From the NCBI RefSeq assembly GCF_907177275.1, contig NZ_CAJSLV010000063.1, positions 1 to 64,000 of the forward strand: a DNA stretch of 64,000 bases. The letters run 5' to 3'. Below the pieces are notes generated by a model. That model was not told the DNA's origin. It saw only the letters and a program-made list of their open reading frames with translations, and did no database searches. A program made the translations under genes and the position numbers. Positions within the stretch are counted from its first letter, which is position 1; every line of letters starts with the position of its first letter. Source of the DNA: Actinacidiphila cocklensis (GTDB lineage Bacteria; Actinomycetota; Actinomycetes; Streptomycetales; Streptomycetaceae). Below are positions 1 to 8,740 of this stretch, piece by piece.

Positions 1-2844
1 GCGCCGGAGCGCGGGGCGCCCGGCGGCGCCGAGCAGCTGCGGCTGCTGTGGCTGGCGGCGCTGGAGCGCCGCGGAGTGCGGCCGTTCCTGGAGGCCGCGG
101 GCCAGGAGCGTCCCGCCGCGCAGACGGTCGCGGTGAAGCGGACCACCGCCGAGGTGCCGCGCCAGCGCCGCACCGGCTCCGACCGCAGCGCGGCGGCCCG
201 CACCCGGGCGGTGCTGGAGGGGTCCTTCGCCCAACTCCCGCAAGCGGAGGGCTTCTTCACGGGCCGCACCGGCGAGATGACGCAGATCGCGCAGGCCGTG
301 CACCAGGCCCGCGCGGCCGTCACCGTGCAGCCCACGGTGATCGTGCTGCACGGCCCGCCCGGCAGCGGGCGTACGACCCTCGCGGTGCGCGCGGCGCAGC
401 AGTTGAAGGACCAGTTCAGGGGCGCCTGCGTGGTGGATCTGCGCGGCGCGGGCGACGGCCGGGGGCCGCTGCCGGTGCGGGACGCGCTGCTGCACCTGCT
501 GAACCGGCTCGGGGCGCCGCGCGACCAGCTCCTGTTCAGGGAGCGGCAGGACCGCCAGGACCAGGGCCAGCACCTGCGCCGGCTCAGCGAGCAGTACCAG
601 CAGCACCTGGCCGGCGTGCCGGTGGTCATCGTGCTGGACGACGCCACGGACCCCGAGCAGGTGCGCGCGCTGGTGCCCGAGCGCTCGGAGAGCCTGGTGC
701 TGGTCACCGCGCGCGAGCCGCTGGCGCTGGAGATGCCGGACGCCCGGGTGCGCCACCTGGAGATCGCCCCGCTGTCGTCCGCCGGCGCGCAGGGCCTGCT
801 CGGCCACCTGGCACAGGCGGCGGGCCTGCCGGCGCCGGACGCGGCGCAGGCCGAGCGGCTGCGCGAGCTGTGCGCGGGCCTGCCGCTGGCGCTGCGGATC
901 GCCGGGTCGGCGCTGGCCGACCACCACGGGCCTACCCAACTGGTCGACGACATCGAGGTGTTCGGCCCGCGCGACCCGGTCGACCGGGTGCTGGCGCTGC
1001 GCTACCACGACCAGCCGGAGCCCAACCGCCGGCTGCTGCGCCGCCTCGCGCTGGCCGGCCGGGCGAGCTTCGGCGCCGCGGCGGCCTCCGCCCTCATGGC
1101 CACCGACGACCAGGAGGCGGCCCGCAGGCTCGGCGAGCTGGCCGCGGCCGGGCTCCTCGACAACGTCCGCGGCAGCCGCTACCGGCCGCACGACCTGGCG
1201 CGCGCCTTCGCCGCCGAGCGGCTGCTCGACGAGGAGGACCCGGTCGAGCGGGCCGCGGCCCACGAGCGGCTCATCCGCTCGTACGCCGACCTGGCCAACA
1301 CCGTGGTGCGGCTGGTCGAGGGCAAGACCTCGACGCGGGCCGGGCGGTTCGGGCAGCACGGGTTCGCCTCGCTGGAGACGGCGCTGCGCTGGCTGGACGA
1401 GGAGTCCAGCTTCATCACGGCCGCGCTGCGCGAGACCGAGGGCGTCGACCGGGCAGCGGTCCAGGCGCTGCTGGGCGCGCTGTGCGACTACTGCCTGCTG
1501 CGCGGCGACCTCTACCGGCTGGGCGAGATCAGCGAGATGGCGCAGGCCCAGCACGCACGGCAGCCCAAGTCCGGCCATGACGAGGACCGTTCCGTGCTGG
1601 TGCGCTCGGTGCAGTGGCGTACCGGCATCGCAGCACGGCAGTTGGGCGACCTCGACAAGTCCAAGTCGACGCTGAGCACCGTGGTGGACCTCTACTTCGA
1701 GGCGCAGCACCCGGCGGGCGCGGCCCGCGCGCTGGACAGCCTCGGCATCACCCTGCACCACCAGGGCAACCTGCGCGAGGCCGAGGTCAAGCTGCGGGAG
1801 GGCCTGGCGATCCAGGCGGACCCGGAGCTGGAGGAGGACCGGGCCTGGACGATGCACGCGCTGGGCGCGGTGCTGCGCGACATGGGCCAGCTGGACAGCG
1901 CCGTCAAGCTGCTGCACGAGTCGCTGGCGCTGCACCGGGCCAACGAGAGCGTGCAGGGCGAGGCGTGGGCGCACCTCCAGCTGGGCCAGACCTATCTGCT
2001 GCTCGGCCGGCTCGACCAGGGCGAGGCGGAGCTGCGGGCGGCCGGCCAGGCGTACGCGCTGGCCCGCGACCCGCGCGGCACCGCCTGGACGATGACCCAG
2101 CTGGCCAGGGCCAGGCTGCTGCGGGGCGAGCCCCGCGAGTCGGCCCGCGACCTGGACGAGGCGGTCCAGCGGCACCGGGCGAGCGAGGACGCCCGGGGTG
2201 AGGCGTGGACGCTGTACCACCTGGGGCAGGCCCTGGAGGAGTGCGGCGACACCGACGCGGCGCTGCGGACCCTGGAGCGGTCGCGGACGATGTTCTCCCG
2301 GATGCGGGACGTCTACGGGCTGGCCTGCGCCCGGCACCACTCGGCGCGGGTCACCCGGGACCAGCGCGCGGCCAGGACCGGCAACCTGCGCAACAGCGGC
2401 TTCGCCCGGCAGCTGCTGCAGGACGCCCGGCAGGACTTCCGGCGGATCGGCGTGGAGCACGGCGAGGCCTGGTCGTGCGTGGAGCTGGCGGTGATCGACG
2501 CGGGCAACGAGCGCATGGTGGAGGCGCTGACCCTGCTGGACGAGGCCTACCAGCTCTTCGGCGGCCTCGGCGACCGGCGCGGGCAGGACTGGGCGGCGTT
2601 CCTGCGCGCCACGCTGCTCGCCTCCGGCGGGGAGGTCGAGCAGGCGCTGGCCGTCCTGCGCGACCTCGCGGGACGCGCGGGGTACCCGGGGCGCGACCCG
2701 GACCTCGACGAGTACGTCGCCGCGTACGCGCTGCTGGTCGAACGCGGGTCCGCCGCCGCGGGCACGCCCTGGGAGGCGTGGCGCCTGGGCATGACCCCGG
2801 GCCGCGCGGCCCGGGTGATCCTGGCCCAGGACAGCCCGGCGTAG
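1..2844 (+). CDS. AfsR-like NB-ARC/TPR ATPase, 5' end outside window
   Basis: The reading frame is open from the first base, so the true start lies upstream; 947 residues are visible. A P-loop (GPPGSGRTT) sits at visible residues ~118-126, a Walker B-like VVIVLDD at ~208-214 and a GLPLALRIAG motif at ~295-304, the order seen in STAND/NB-ARC ATPases of the AfsR type. The C-terminal half (~500-900) is built of TPR-like helical pairs with repeated LG and A-E-W patterns. AfsR/SARP regulators carry an N-terminal winged-helix domain; none is visible here, so it may lie upstream or be absent. The likely role is a nucleotide-dependent signalling or regulatory scaffold. The gene is convergent with the small membrane protein gene after it, with a hairpin between them. 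Confidence 0.75.
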   Translation, partial: APERGAPGGAEQLRLLWLAALERRGVRPFLEAAGQERPAAQTVAVKRTTAEVPRQRRTGSDRSAAARTRAVLEGSFAQLPQAEGFFTGRTGEMTQIAQAVHQARAAVTVQPTVIVLHGPPGSGRTTLAVRAAQQLKDQFRGACVVDLRGAGDGRGPLPVRDALLHLLNRLGAPRDQLLFRERQDRQDQGQHLRRLSEQYQQHLAGVPVVIVLDDATDPEQVRALVPERSESLVLVTAREPLALEMPDARVRHLEIAPLSSAGAQGLLGHLAQAAGLPAPDAAQAERLRELCAGLPLALRIAGSALADHHGPTQLVDDIEVFGPRDPVDRVLALRYHDQPEPNRRLLRRLALAGRASFGAAAASALMATDDQEAARRLGELAAAGLLDNVRGSRYRPHDLARAFAAERLLDEEDPVERAAAHERLIRSYADLANTVVRLVEGKTSTRAGRFGQHGFASLETALRWLDEESSFITAALRETEGVDRAAVQALLGALCDYCLLRGDLYRLGEISEMAQAQHARQPKSGHDEDRSVLVRSVQWRTGIAARQLGDLDKSKSTLSTVVDLYFEAQHPAGAARALDSLGITLHHQGNLREAEVKLREGLAIQADPELEEDRAWTMHALGAVLRDMGQLDSAVKLLHESLALHRANESVQGEAWAHLQLGQTYLLLGRLDQGEAELRAAGQAYALARDPRGTAWTMTQLARARLLRGEPRESARDLDEAVQRHRASEDARGEAWTLYHLGQALEECGDTDAALRTLERSRTMFSRMRDVYGLACARHHSARVTRDQRAARTGNLRNSGFARQLLQDARQDFRRIGVEHGEAWSCVELAVIDAGNERMVEALTLLDEAYQLFGGLGDRRGQDWAAFLRATLLASGGEVEQALAVLRDLAGRAGYPGRDPDLDEYVAAYALLVERGSAAAGTPWEAWRLGMTPGRAARVILAQDSPA

Positions 2845-2847
2845 GGC

Positions 2848-2866
2848 GGCGCCCTCCAGGGGCGCC
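2848..2866. terminator. Hairpin between convergent genes
   Basis: Arms ggcgccc (2848-2854) and gggcgcc (2860-2866) flank a 5-nt loop directly after the TAG stop of the AfsR-like gene. There is no T-tract, as is common for GC-rich actinobacterial terminators. It could serve both this gene and the leftward gene ending at 2881. Confidence 0.4.
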
Positions 2867-2880
2867 CCCTCACGCGGGGG

Positions 2881-3114
2881 TCAGGGCCGCGGGGCCTCGG
2901 GGTCGGAAGGGGCGGGCGCCGCCGGTGGCGCCTGCTCCTCGAAGTCGATCTTCTTCATCTGCTTGCCCATGTTCTTCATGAGCATCCACAGCCCGAAGGC
3001 CAGCGCAGCGAAGATCACGAATCCGAGGAGCCCCGGCGTCACCTTGTCCTGGTTCACCTCTGCGAGGGAAACCAGCGGGCGGCCGAAGGCGTGGGTTGCT
3101 GTCACGCCGCCCAT
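2881..3114 (-). CDS. Small single-pass membrane protein downstream of mca
   Basis: This 77-residue protein has one hydrophobic segment at about residues 28-46 (GLLGFVIFAALAFGLWMLM), a basic stretch after it (KNMGKQMKK) and an acidic, proline-rich tail, so the C-terminus is probably cytoplasmic. Its ATG lies 6 bp after the mca stop codon and its ribosome-binding sequence (gaggg) overlaps the mca end, so the two are almost certainly co-transcribed. From memory, small proteins of this type sit next to mca in many streptomycetes. I cannot assign a function; a link to thiol or detoxification metabolism is only suggested by position. Confidence 0.7.
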   Translation of the reverse strand: MGGVTATHAFGRPLVSLAEVNQDKVTPGLLGFVIFAALAFGLWMLMKNMGKQMKKIDFEEQAPPAAPAPSDPEAPRP

Positions 3115-3120
3115 TGTCCC

Positions 3121-3993
3121 TCAGGCCTCCCGGACGCCCGCAAAGAGGTCGGTCTCGGGGAGCGAGACGTCGACGCGGGTCTTCGCCAGCTCGTAGTCCT
3201 CGGTCGGCCAGATCTCCCGCTGGAGGTCCATCGGGACCCGGAACCAGCCGCCGTCCGGGTCGATCTGGGTGGCGTGCGCGAGCAGCGCCTTGTCGCGGAT
3301 CTCGAAGAACTCCGAGCACGGCACGTGGGTGGAGATGTTGCGCTCGGGCCGGGCGAACTCGTCCCAGCGCTTGAGCCACTCCCCGTAGGGGGACTCCATG
3401 CCGCGGGCCTCAATGGCCTCGTGCAGGGCGAGGGTGCGGGCCTTGTTGAAGCCCTGGTTGTAGTAGAGCTTGAGCGGCGTCCAGGGCTCGCCGGCCTCCG
3501 GGTACCGGTTCGGGTCGCCGGCGGCCTCGAAGGCCACCATGGTGATCTTGTGGGTCATGATGTGGTCGGGGTGCGGGTAACCGCCGTTCTCGTCGTAGGT
3601 GGTGATCACCTGCGGCTTGAACTCGCGGATCAGCTTCACCAGCGCGCCGGCCGCCTCGTCGACGTCCTGGAGGCCGAAGCAGCCCTCGGGCAGCGGCGGC
3701 AGCGGGTCGCCCTCGGGCAGTCCCGAGTCGACGAAGCCGAGCCAGGCCTGCTTGACGCCCAGGATCTCCCTGGCCTCGTCCATCTCCTTGGCGCGTACCT
3801 CGTGGATGTGCTCCTCGATGTACTTGTCGCCCTGGAGTTTGGGGTTGAGCACCGAACCGCGCTCGCCGCCGGTGCAGGTGGCCACCAGTACGTCCACCCC
3901 TTCTGACACGTACTTGGCCATGGTGGCGGCACCCTTGCTCGACTCGTCGTCGGGGTGAGCGTGTACGGCCATCAGTCGAAGCTGCTCAGTCAA
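3121..3993 (-). CDS. mca: Mycothiol S-conjugate amidase
   Basis: Mca cleaves mycothiol S-conjugates of electrophiles and antibiotics into GlcN-Ins and a mercapturic acid that is exported, so it detoxifies alkylating agents in actinomycetes. The 290-residue protein has the LmbE/PIG-L zinc-site signature HAHPDDE near residues 11-17 and HPDH after a GGYP stretch, both typical of Mca/MshB. Length and C-terminal sequence fit Mca rather than the shorter deacetylase MshB. I chose the TTG at 3993 because it gives the usual TEQLRLMAVHAHPDD N-terminus and has GAGGA 8 bp upstream; longer extensions in the frame lack a site. It is divergent from the DUF4307 gene, with TATAGT (4071-4076) as a possible -10 in the shared gap. 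Confidence 0.92.
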   Translation of the reverse strand: MTEQLRLMAVHAHPDDESSKGAATMAKYVSEGVDVLVATCTGGERGSVLNPKLQGDKYIEEHIHEVRAKEMDEAREILGVKQAWLGFVDSGLPEGDPLPPLPEGCFGLQDVDEAAGALVKLIREFKPQVITTYDENGGYPHPDHIMTHKITMVAFEAAGDPNRYPEAGEPWTPLKLYYNQGFNKARTLALHEAIEARGMESPYGEWLKRWDEFARPERNISTHVPCSEFFEIRDKALLAHATQIDPDGGWFRVPMDLQREIWPTEDYELAKTRVDVSLPETDLFAGVREA

Positions 3994-4128
3994 GGCAGGT
4001 GTCCTCAAAGTCCCGTTGGTTCTGCTGTTGGTCGTGGAGCCCCCTCGGTCGGCGCAGGGGGAACGCCTTCTATAGTGACCGAGCGAGGGGGCGAATAATT
4101 CCGCGGTCAGTGAACGGGAGAAACGATC

Positions 4129-4551
4129 ATGGCGGCTGTCCAGGCCGGTCCGCCCGGTTCCCTGCCCGAAGGACGCTACGGCCCCGGTGCGGACGCGCGT
4201 GCCGACCGCAAGCTGCGGATCGCCGCGATCGTGGCTGCGGTGCTGGTCACAGCGGGTATCGGCTGGTACGGCTACGACTCGCTGAGCGGTGACAAGGTCA
4301 GCGGCCAGGTGGTGGCGTTCGAGGCGGTCTCGGACCAGTCCCTGCAGATCCACCTGGAGGTCCACAAGGGCGCGGGCACCGTCGCGGTGTGCACGGTCCG
4401 CTCGGTGGGCACCGACCACGTCGAGGTGGGCCGCAAGGACGTACGCCTGGCGCAGCACGCGAAACAGGTCGACACGGTCGTCACGGTCCGCACGACGGCC
4501 CGCGGCGAGACCGGCGAACTGGTCGGGTGCAGCGCCGCGCCGCGCGACTGA
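4129..4551 (+). CDS. DUF4307 family membrane protein
   Basis: A 140-residue protein with a proline/glycine-rich cytoplasmic N-terminus, one membrane segment at about residues 29-48 and an extracytoplasmic domain of about 90 residues with alternating hydrophobic strands. Two cysteines in that domain (in VAVCTV and LVGCSA) could form a disulfide. The size and layout match the DUF4307 family, which in actinobacteria is found beside mca and greA as here. GGGAG lies upstream of the ATG. The biochemical role is unknown. It is transcribed divergently from mca and in the same direction as greA. Confidence 0.78.
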   Translation: MAAVQAGPPGSLPEGRYGPGADARADRKLRIAAIVAAVLVTAGIGWYGYDSLSGDKVSGQVVAFEAVSDQSLQIHLEVHKGAGTVAVCTVRSVGTDHVEVGRKDVRLAQHAKQVDTVVTVRTTARGETGELVGCSAAPRD

Positions 4552-4594
4552 CCCGCCCGCCCTTTACCCGCTCCCGTCGCCCGCCGGTAATTGT

Positions 4595-4600
4595 TAGGCT
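4595..4600 (+). promoter_or_regulatory. Possible -10 element for greA
   Basis: TAGGCT, about 65 bp before the greA GTG, matches the vegetative -10 type common in Streptomyces (TAGNNT). The -35 position is a poor match, so this is a suggestion only. Confidence 0.3.
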
Positions 4601-4665
4601 CGTGGTTTCGTCCCGGCTACCGGTGGCAATGCAATTCTTCACGACAGTACCGACGAGGAGCACCT

Positions 4666-5163
4666 GTGACCCAGACCAGCGACAACGTCACCTGGCTGAC
4701 CCAGGCGGCGTACGACCAGCTCAAGGCCGAGCTGGAGCATCTGTCTGGTCCGGCGCGCGCCGAGATCGTCGCAAAGATCGAGGAAGCCCGCCAGGAAGGC
4801 GATCTCAAGGAGAACGCCGGCTACCACGCGGCGCGCGAGGACCAGGGCAAGCTGGAGCTGCGCATCCGGCAGCTCAACCAGATCCTGGAGAGCGCCAAGG
4901 TGGGCGAGGCGCCCGCGGACGACGGTGTGGTGGCCCCCGGCATGGTCGTCACGATCGCCTTCGACGGTGACCCGGACGACACCACGACCTTCCTGCTCGG
5001 CTCCCGCGAGGGGATCTCCAGCGACCTGGAGACGTACTCGCCGCAGTCCCCGCTGGGTCGCGGTGTGGCCGGCAAGCGGACCGGCGACGACGCCACGTAC
5101 GAGCTGCCGAACGGCAGGAGCGCGTCGGTGAAGATCCTCGACGTCAGGCCGTACCAGGGCTGA
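4666..5163 (+). CDS. greA: Transcription elongation factor GreA
   Basis: GreA enters the RNA polymerase secondary channel and stimulates cleavage of backtracked RNA. The 165-residue protein has an N-terminal coiled coil (about residues 10-80) with the conserved tip GDLKENAGY, which carries the acidic residues that act at the polymerase active site, and a C-terminal FKBP-like domain with SPLGRGVAGKRTGD. The GTG at 4666 is preceded by GAGGAG at 5-bp spacing; an upstream in-frame start at 4591 would add an unrelated leader. A strong hairpin follows the gene. The gene order DUF4307-greA is typical of streptomycetes. Confidence 0.93.
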   Translation: MTQTSDNVTWLTQAAYDQLKAELEHLSGPARAEIVAKIEEARQEGDLKENAGYHAAREDQGKLELRIRQLNQILESAKVGEAPADDGVVAPGMVVTIAFDGDPDDTTTFLLGSREGISSDLETYSPQSPLGRGVAGKRTGDDATYELPNGRSASVKILDVRPYQG

Positions 5164-5189
5164 GCCTCGCAGGCCCCCCAGTACAAGGA

Positions 5190-5221
5190 CGAGCCCCCGG
5201 CGCAGGACCGCCGGGGGCTCG
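5190..5221. terminator. Bidirectional terminator after greA
   Basis: A perfect 13-bp inverted repeat (cgagcccccggcg at 5190-5202 and its complement at 5209-5221) encloses a 6-nt loop. It lies between convergent greA and the ABC permease gene and probably ends both transcripts. Confidence 0.8.
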
Positions 5222-5240
5222 CTGCTGTACGCCTGCGGCG

Positions 5241-6095
5241 TTACGCCGTCGCGGAGCGGTACTTGCGGACCGCCAGGGTGCGGAAGGCCGCGATGATGAT
5301 CACCGACCAGATCAGCGACGCCCACACCGGGTGCTCCATCGGCCAGGCGCCGGACTTGACGACGCCCGGGTTGCCGAACAGCACGCGGGAGGCCTGGACG
5401 GTGGCGCTGAAGGGGTTCCACTCGGCCACGTGCCGCAGCCAGGCCGGCATGAACTGCGGCGACACGAACGCGTTCGACACGAAGGTCACCGGGAACAGCC
5501 AGATCAGGCCGCCCGAGGTGGCCGCCTCGGGCGACCGCACGGACAGGCCGATCAGCGCGCCGATCCAGGAGAAGGCGTAGCCCAGCAGGAGCAGCAGCGC
5601 GAAGGCGCCGAACATCTTCGGGATGCCGTTGTGGATGCGCCAGCCGACCAGCAGGCCGACGCAGGCCAGCACCACGACGGTCAGCGCGGTCTGCACCAGG
5701 TCGGCCAGGGTGCGGCCGGTGAGGACCGCGCCGCGGGACATCGGCAGCGAGCGGAACCGGTCGATCAGGCCCTTGCTCATGTCGTCGGCGATGCCGGCGC
5801 CGGCGCCGGCGGTCGCGAAGGTGACGGTCTGCGCGAAGATGCCGGCCATCAGGAACTCGCGGTAGTCGGAGGCGCTGGACGAGCCGCCGACGTTGACGGA
5901 CCCGCCGAAGACGTAGCTGAAGAGCACCACGAACATGATCGGCTGGATCAGGCCGAAGATCACGACCTCGGGGATGCGCATCATGCGGCGCAGGTTGCGC
6001 TTGGCGACCACGAGCGAGTCGTGGGCGGACTGGATCAGGCCGCCGCGGGCCTTCGGCGCCAGCGTCAGCTGGGGGGTGTCGGTCACGGCACTCAC
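5241..6095 (-). CDS. ABC-2 type export permease (DrrB-like)
   Basis: The 284-residue protein has about six hydrophobic segments in the ABC-2 permease layout: an N-terminal amphipathic region, a membrane segment with EVVIFGLIQPIMFVVLF, a conserved DRFRSLPMSRGAVLTGR coupling region, and C-terminal segments ending near the RKYR tail. This is the DrrB family that partners DrrA-type ATPases in drug or lipid export. The start GTG (6095) overlaps the ATPase stop codon in a GTGA arrangement, so translation is coupled. The substrate cannot be told from sequence. The two genes share one promoter region at 7112-7303. Confidence 0.85.
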   Translation of the reverse strand: MSAVTDTPQLTLAPKARGGLIQSAHDSLVVAKRNLRRMMRIPEVVIFGLIQPIMFVVLFSYVFGGSVNVGGSSSASDYREFLMAGIFAQTVTFATAGAGAGIADDMSKGLIDRFRSLPMSRGAVLTGRTLADLVQTALTVVVLACVGLLVGWRIHNGIPKMFGAFALLLLLGYAFSWIGALIGLSVRSPEAATSGGLIWLFPVTFVSNAFVSPQFMPAWLRHVAEWNPFSATVQASRVLFGNPGVVKSGAWPMEHPVWASLIWSVIIIAAFRTLAVRKYRSATA

Positions 6096-7111
6096 TTGAC
6101 GGCCTCCTTGACCGCGGTTCCGTCGGCGGCGGCACCGCCGTCGCCCTCCTCGCTCTCGCCGTTCGCGGGCACCTCGGCCGCGTGGCCGGTGAGCGAGATG
6201 AAGACGTCGTCCAGGGTGGGGCGGCGCAGGCCGATGTCGTCGATCTCGATGCCCTGGGCGTCGAGGTCGCGGATCACCTCGGCCAGCAGCTTGGCGCCGC
6301 CGGTGACCGGGACGGTGATCTGCCGGGTGTGCTGCTCGATCTTGACCTCGCCCTTGCCGTGCGCGGCCATCGCGCGGGCGGCGTCGTCGATCCGGTCCCG
6401 CTCGTGCACCACGACCTCGACGCGCTCGCCGCCGATCTGCGCCTTGAGCTGGTCGGAGGTGCCGCGGGCGATGACCTTGCCGTGGTCGATGACGCAGATG
6501 TCGTGGGCGAGGTGGTCGGCCTCCTCCAGGTACTGGGTGGTGAGCAGCAGCGTGGTGCCGCCCGCGACCAGTTCCTGGATGACCTCCCACAGCTGCTGCC
6601 GGTTGCGCGGGTCGAGCCCGGTGGTGGGCTCGTCCATGAACATCACCGGCGGGCTGACGACCAGGGCGGCGGCCAGGTCGAGCCGGCGGCGCATACCGCC
6701 GGAGTAGGTCTTGGAGATCCGGTTGGCGGCCTCGGTGAGGTTGAACCGCTCCAGCAGCTCGTCGGCCCGCCGGCGGGCGGCCTTGGGGCTGAGCTGGTAC
6801 AGCTCGCCGACCATCTGGATGTTCTCCCGGCCGGTGAGGAACTCGTCGACGGCCGCGAACTGGCCCGACAGGCCGATGTGCCGGCGCACCTCGTTGGGGT
6901 GCTTGAGCACGTCGATGCCCGCGACGGTGGCCCTGCCGCTGTCCGGCTGCAGAAGTGTGGTCAGGACGCGCACCGCGGTGGTCTTCCCCGCCCCGTTGGG
7001 ACCGAGCAAACCGAGGACCGTGCCCTCCGGCACGTCAAGGTCCACTCCCCCCAGTGCCCTGACATCGCCGAAGGTCTTGACCAGACCTTCGGCATAGATG
7101 GCGCCCGGCAT
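6092..7111 (-). CDS. ABC exporter ATPase (DrrA-like)
   Basis: This 339-residue ATPase has Walker A GPNGAGKT, signature YSGGM, Walker B VMFMDEP and a C-terminal extension of about 100 residues typical of the daunorubicin-resistance DrrA family. With the downstream permease it should form a two-gene exporter. The ATG at 7111 gives the normal N-terminus MPGAIYAEGLVKTFG and has GGGAG just upstream; a longer version to 7174 adds a basic leader that looks untranslated. The C-terminus ends in a charged, alanine-rich tail. Two palindromes upstream suggest control by a dimeric repressor, but no regulator gene adjoins the operon. Confidence 0.88.
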   Translation of the reverse strand: MPGAIYAEGLVKTFGDVRALGGVDLDVPEGTVLGLLGPNGAGKTTAVRVLTTLLQPDSGRATVAGIDVLKHPNEVRRHIGLSGQFAAVDEFLTGRENIQMVGELYQLSPKAARRRADELLERFNLTEAANRISKTYSGGMRRRLDLAAALVVSPPVMFMDEPTTGLDPRNRQQLWEVIQELVAGGTTLLLTTQYLEEADHLAHDICVIDHGKVIARGTSDQLKAQIGGERVEVVVHERDRIDDAARAMAAHGKGEVKIEQHTRQITVPVTGGAKLLAEVIRDLDAQGIEIDDIGLRRPTLDDVFISLTGHAAEVPANGESEEGDGGAAADGTAVKEAVK

Positions 7112-7237
7112 TTTTTTGGCTCCCGTCCGTTGCTTGCGCTGTGTGCTGTTACGGCTGTACGACCGGTCCGACAACCGGAACTCATCGGCCGATGATTGCC
7201 GGATGCCCCGCGGTGTGCGAACGGTTTACCGGGCATC

Positions 7238-7278
7238 CTCGCGATATAGCGAGAATGTCAGACGCGATATATCGCGTC
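7238..7278. promoter_or_regulatory. Tandem palindromic operator upstream of the DrrAB-like exporter
   Basis: Two dyads share the motif cgcgatat: ctcgcgatatagcgag (7238-7253, five-base arms around GATATA) and the perfect 18-bp palindrome gacgcgatatatcgcgtc (7261-7278). Their centres are 24 bp apart. They lie about 130-170 bp upstream of the ATPase ATG, in an AT-enriched patch that could hold the promoter. Sites with a GCGATATATCGC core are the kind bound by PadR- or TetR-like repressors; that link is inference. A further 14-bp palindrome, tcatcggccgatga, is at 7182-7195. Confidence 0.55.
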
Positions 7279-7303
7279 AACCCCGCCGACAGCTCCGCCC
7301 CGA

Positions 7304-8533
7304 TCAGGCGATCACCACGTACCCCGCGTCCTCGAGCGCCGTGCCGACCGCGGCGCAGTGCTCGGGACCCTTGGTCTCCAGGTGCAGTTCGACCTCCGCC
7401 TCGGTGAGCCCGAGCCGCGGGTCGGTCCGCACATGACTGACGTCGAGGACGTTAGCGTCCACCACTGACAGCACCCCGAGCAGCGTGGCCAGCGCCCCCG
7501 GCCGGTCGGTCAGCCGCAGCCGCAGCGACAGGTAGCGGCCCGCCGCCGACATGCCGTGCCGCAGGATGCGCTGCATCAGCAGCGGGTCCACGTTGCCGCC
7601 GGACAGCACCGCCACGACCGGCCCCTCGTACGCGTGCGGCGCGGCCAGCAGCGCCGCCACCGAGCTGGCCCCGGCCGGCTCCACCACCAGCTTCGCCCGC
7701 TCCAGGCACAGCAGCAGCGCCGACGACAGCTGGTCCTCCGAGACCGTGACCACGTCGTCCAGCAGGTCCCTGACCAGCGCGAACGGCACGTCGCCGGGGC
7801 GGCCGACCATGATGCCGTCGGCCATGGTGGCCACCGAGCCCAGCGCGACCGGGCGCCCGGCCGCGAGCGAGGGCGGGTACGCGGCGGCGCCTGCCGCCTG
7901 CACCCCGACCACCCGCACGTCGGGCCGCAGCGCCTTGACGGCGACCGCGACACCCGCCGCGAGCCCGCCGCCTCCGACGCCCACCACGATGGTGCGCACC
8001 TCGGGGCACTGCTCCAGGATCTCCAGGCCCACCGTGCCCTGCCCGGCGATGATGTCCGGGTGGTCGAAGGGGTGGATGAAGACCGCGCCGGTCTCCTGGG
8101 CGTAGTCGATCGCCGCCCGCAGCGTCTCGTCCACCACCGTTCCGTGCAGCCGGACCTCGGCTCCGTAGTCGCGGGTCGCGGCGACCTTCGGCAGCGGGGC
8201 GCCGACCGGCATGAAGACCGTCGAGCGCACCCCGAGCAGGGCGGCCGCGAGCGCCACGCCCTGCGCGTGGTTGCCGGCGCTGGCCGCCACGACGCCGGCC
8301 GCCCGCTCCTCGGGGCTGAGGCCTGCGATCCGGACGTAGGCGCCGCGGATCTTGAACGAACCGGTGCGCTGCAGATTCTCGCATTTGAGGTGCACAGGTG
8401 CCCCGACCAGCGACGACAGGTGCCTGCTGGTCTCCATCACGGTCATCCGGGCCACGCCGGAGAGCATCTTGTGGGCGCCGCGCACGTCGTCGAGGGTGAC
8501 CGGGAGGAGCGCGGAGGGTGACGGTCGGTCCAT
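7304..8533 (-). CDS. ilvA: Threonine ammonia-lyase (threonine dehydratase) with ACT domain
   Basis: This is a PLP enzyme that deaminates threonine to 2-oxobutyrate, the first step toward isoleucine. The 409-residue protein has the PLP-lysine motif RTGSFKIRGA (Lys61), an SAGNHAQG loop, the glycine-rich phosphate-binding VGVGGGGLAAG, and a C-terminal ACT-like domain (about 330-405) starting LRLRLTDRPGAL. A single ACT-like domain is closer to the catabolic-type or tdcB/ilvA1 arrangement than to E. coli IlvA with two regulatory repeats. The start at 8533 (ATG, MDRPSPSALLPVTLDDV) is preferred; a GTG at 8566 would add 11 residues. It is divergent from the MarR gene. Confidence 0.88.
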   Translation of the reverse strand: MDRPSPSALLPVTLDDVRGAHKMLSGVARMTVMETSRHLSSLVGAPVHLKCENLQRTGSFKIRGAYVRIAGLSPEERAAGVVAASAGNHAQGVALAAALLGVRSTVFMPVGAPLPKVAATRDYGAEVRLHGTVVDETLRAAIDYAQETGAVFIHPFDHPDIIAGQGTVGLEILEQCPEVRTIVVGVGGGGLAAGVAVAVKALRPDVRVVGVQAAGAAAYPPSLAAGRPVALGSVATMADGIMVGRPGDVPFALVRDLLDDVVTVSEDQLSSALLLCLERAKLVVEPAGASSVAALLAAPHAYEGPVVAVLSGGNVDPLLMQRILRHGMSAAGRYLSLRLRLTDRPGALATLLGVLSVVDANVLDVSHVRTDPRLGLTEAEVELHLETKGPEHCAAVGTALEDAGYVVIA

Positions 8534-8740
8534 ACGACCAGTCTCGCAGTCCCGCGCCCGCGCCACGCCCGGGGCACGACCGGGGCAGGGGTGCGCCCGC
8601 CGACCTTCACAGTGGTGTCAGAACCCGGTTGCGGTTTGTGCGTGCAGGGTCACTCGGGCATCCGGTCCGCGTACTCTTCTCCCAACTTCCCGCCGTCCGA
8701 TCGCCCTTCACAGGACCGACAGAACGCGAGCTTCAAGGTC

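Noticed and set aside
1..2844. AfsR-like protein as the pathway-specific regulator of the NRPS cluster
   Set aside because: It is 24 kb away with many core genes between, and no shared regulatory motif was seen.
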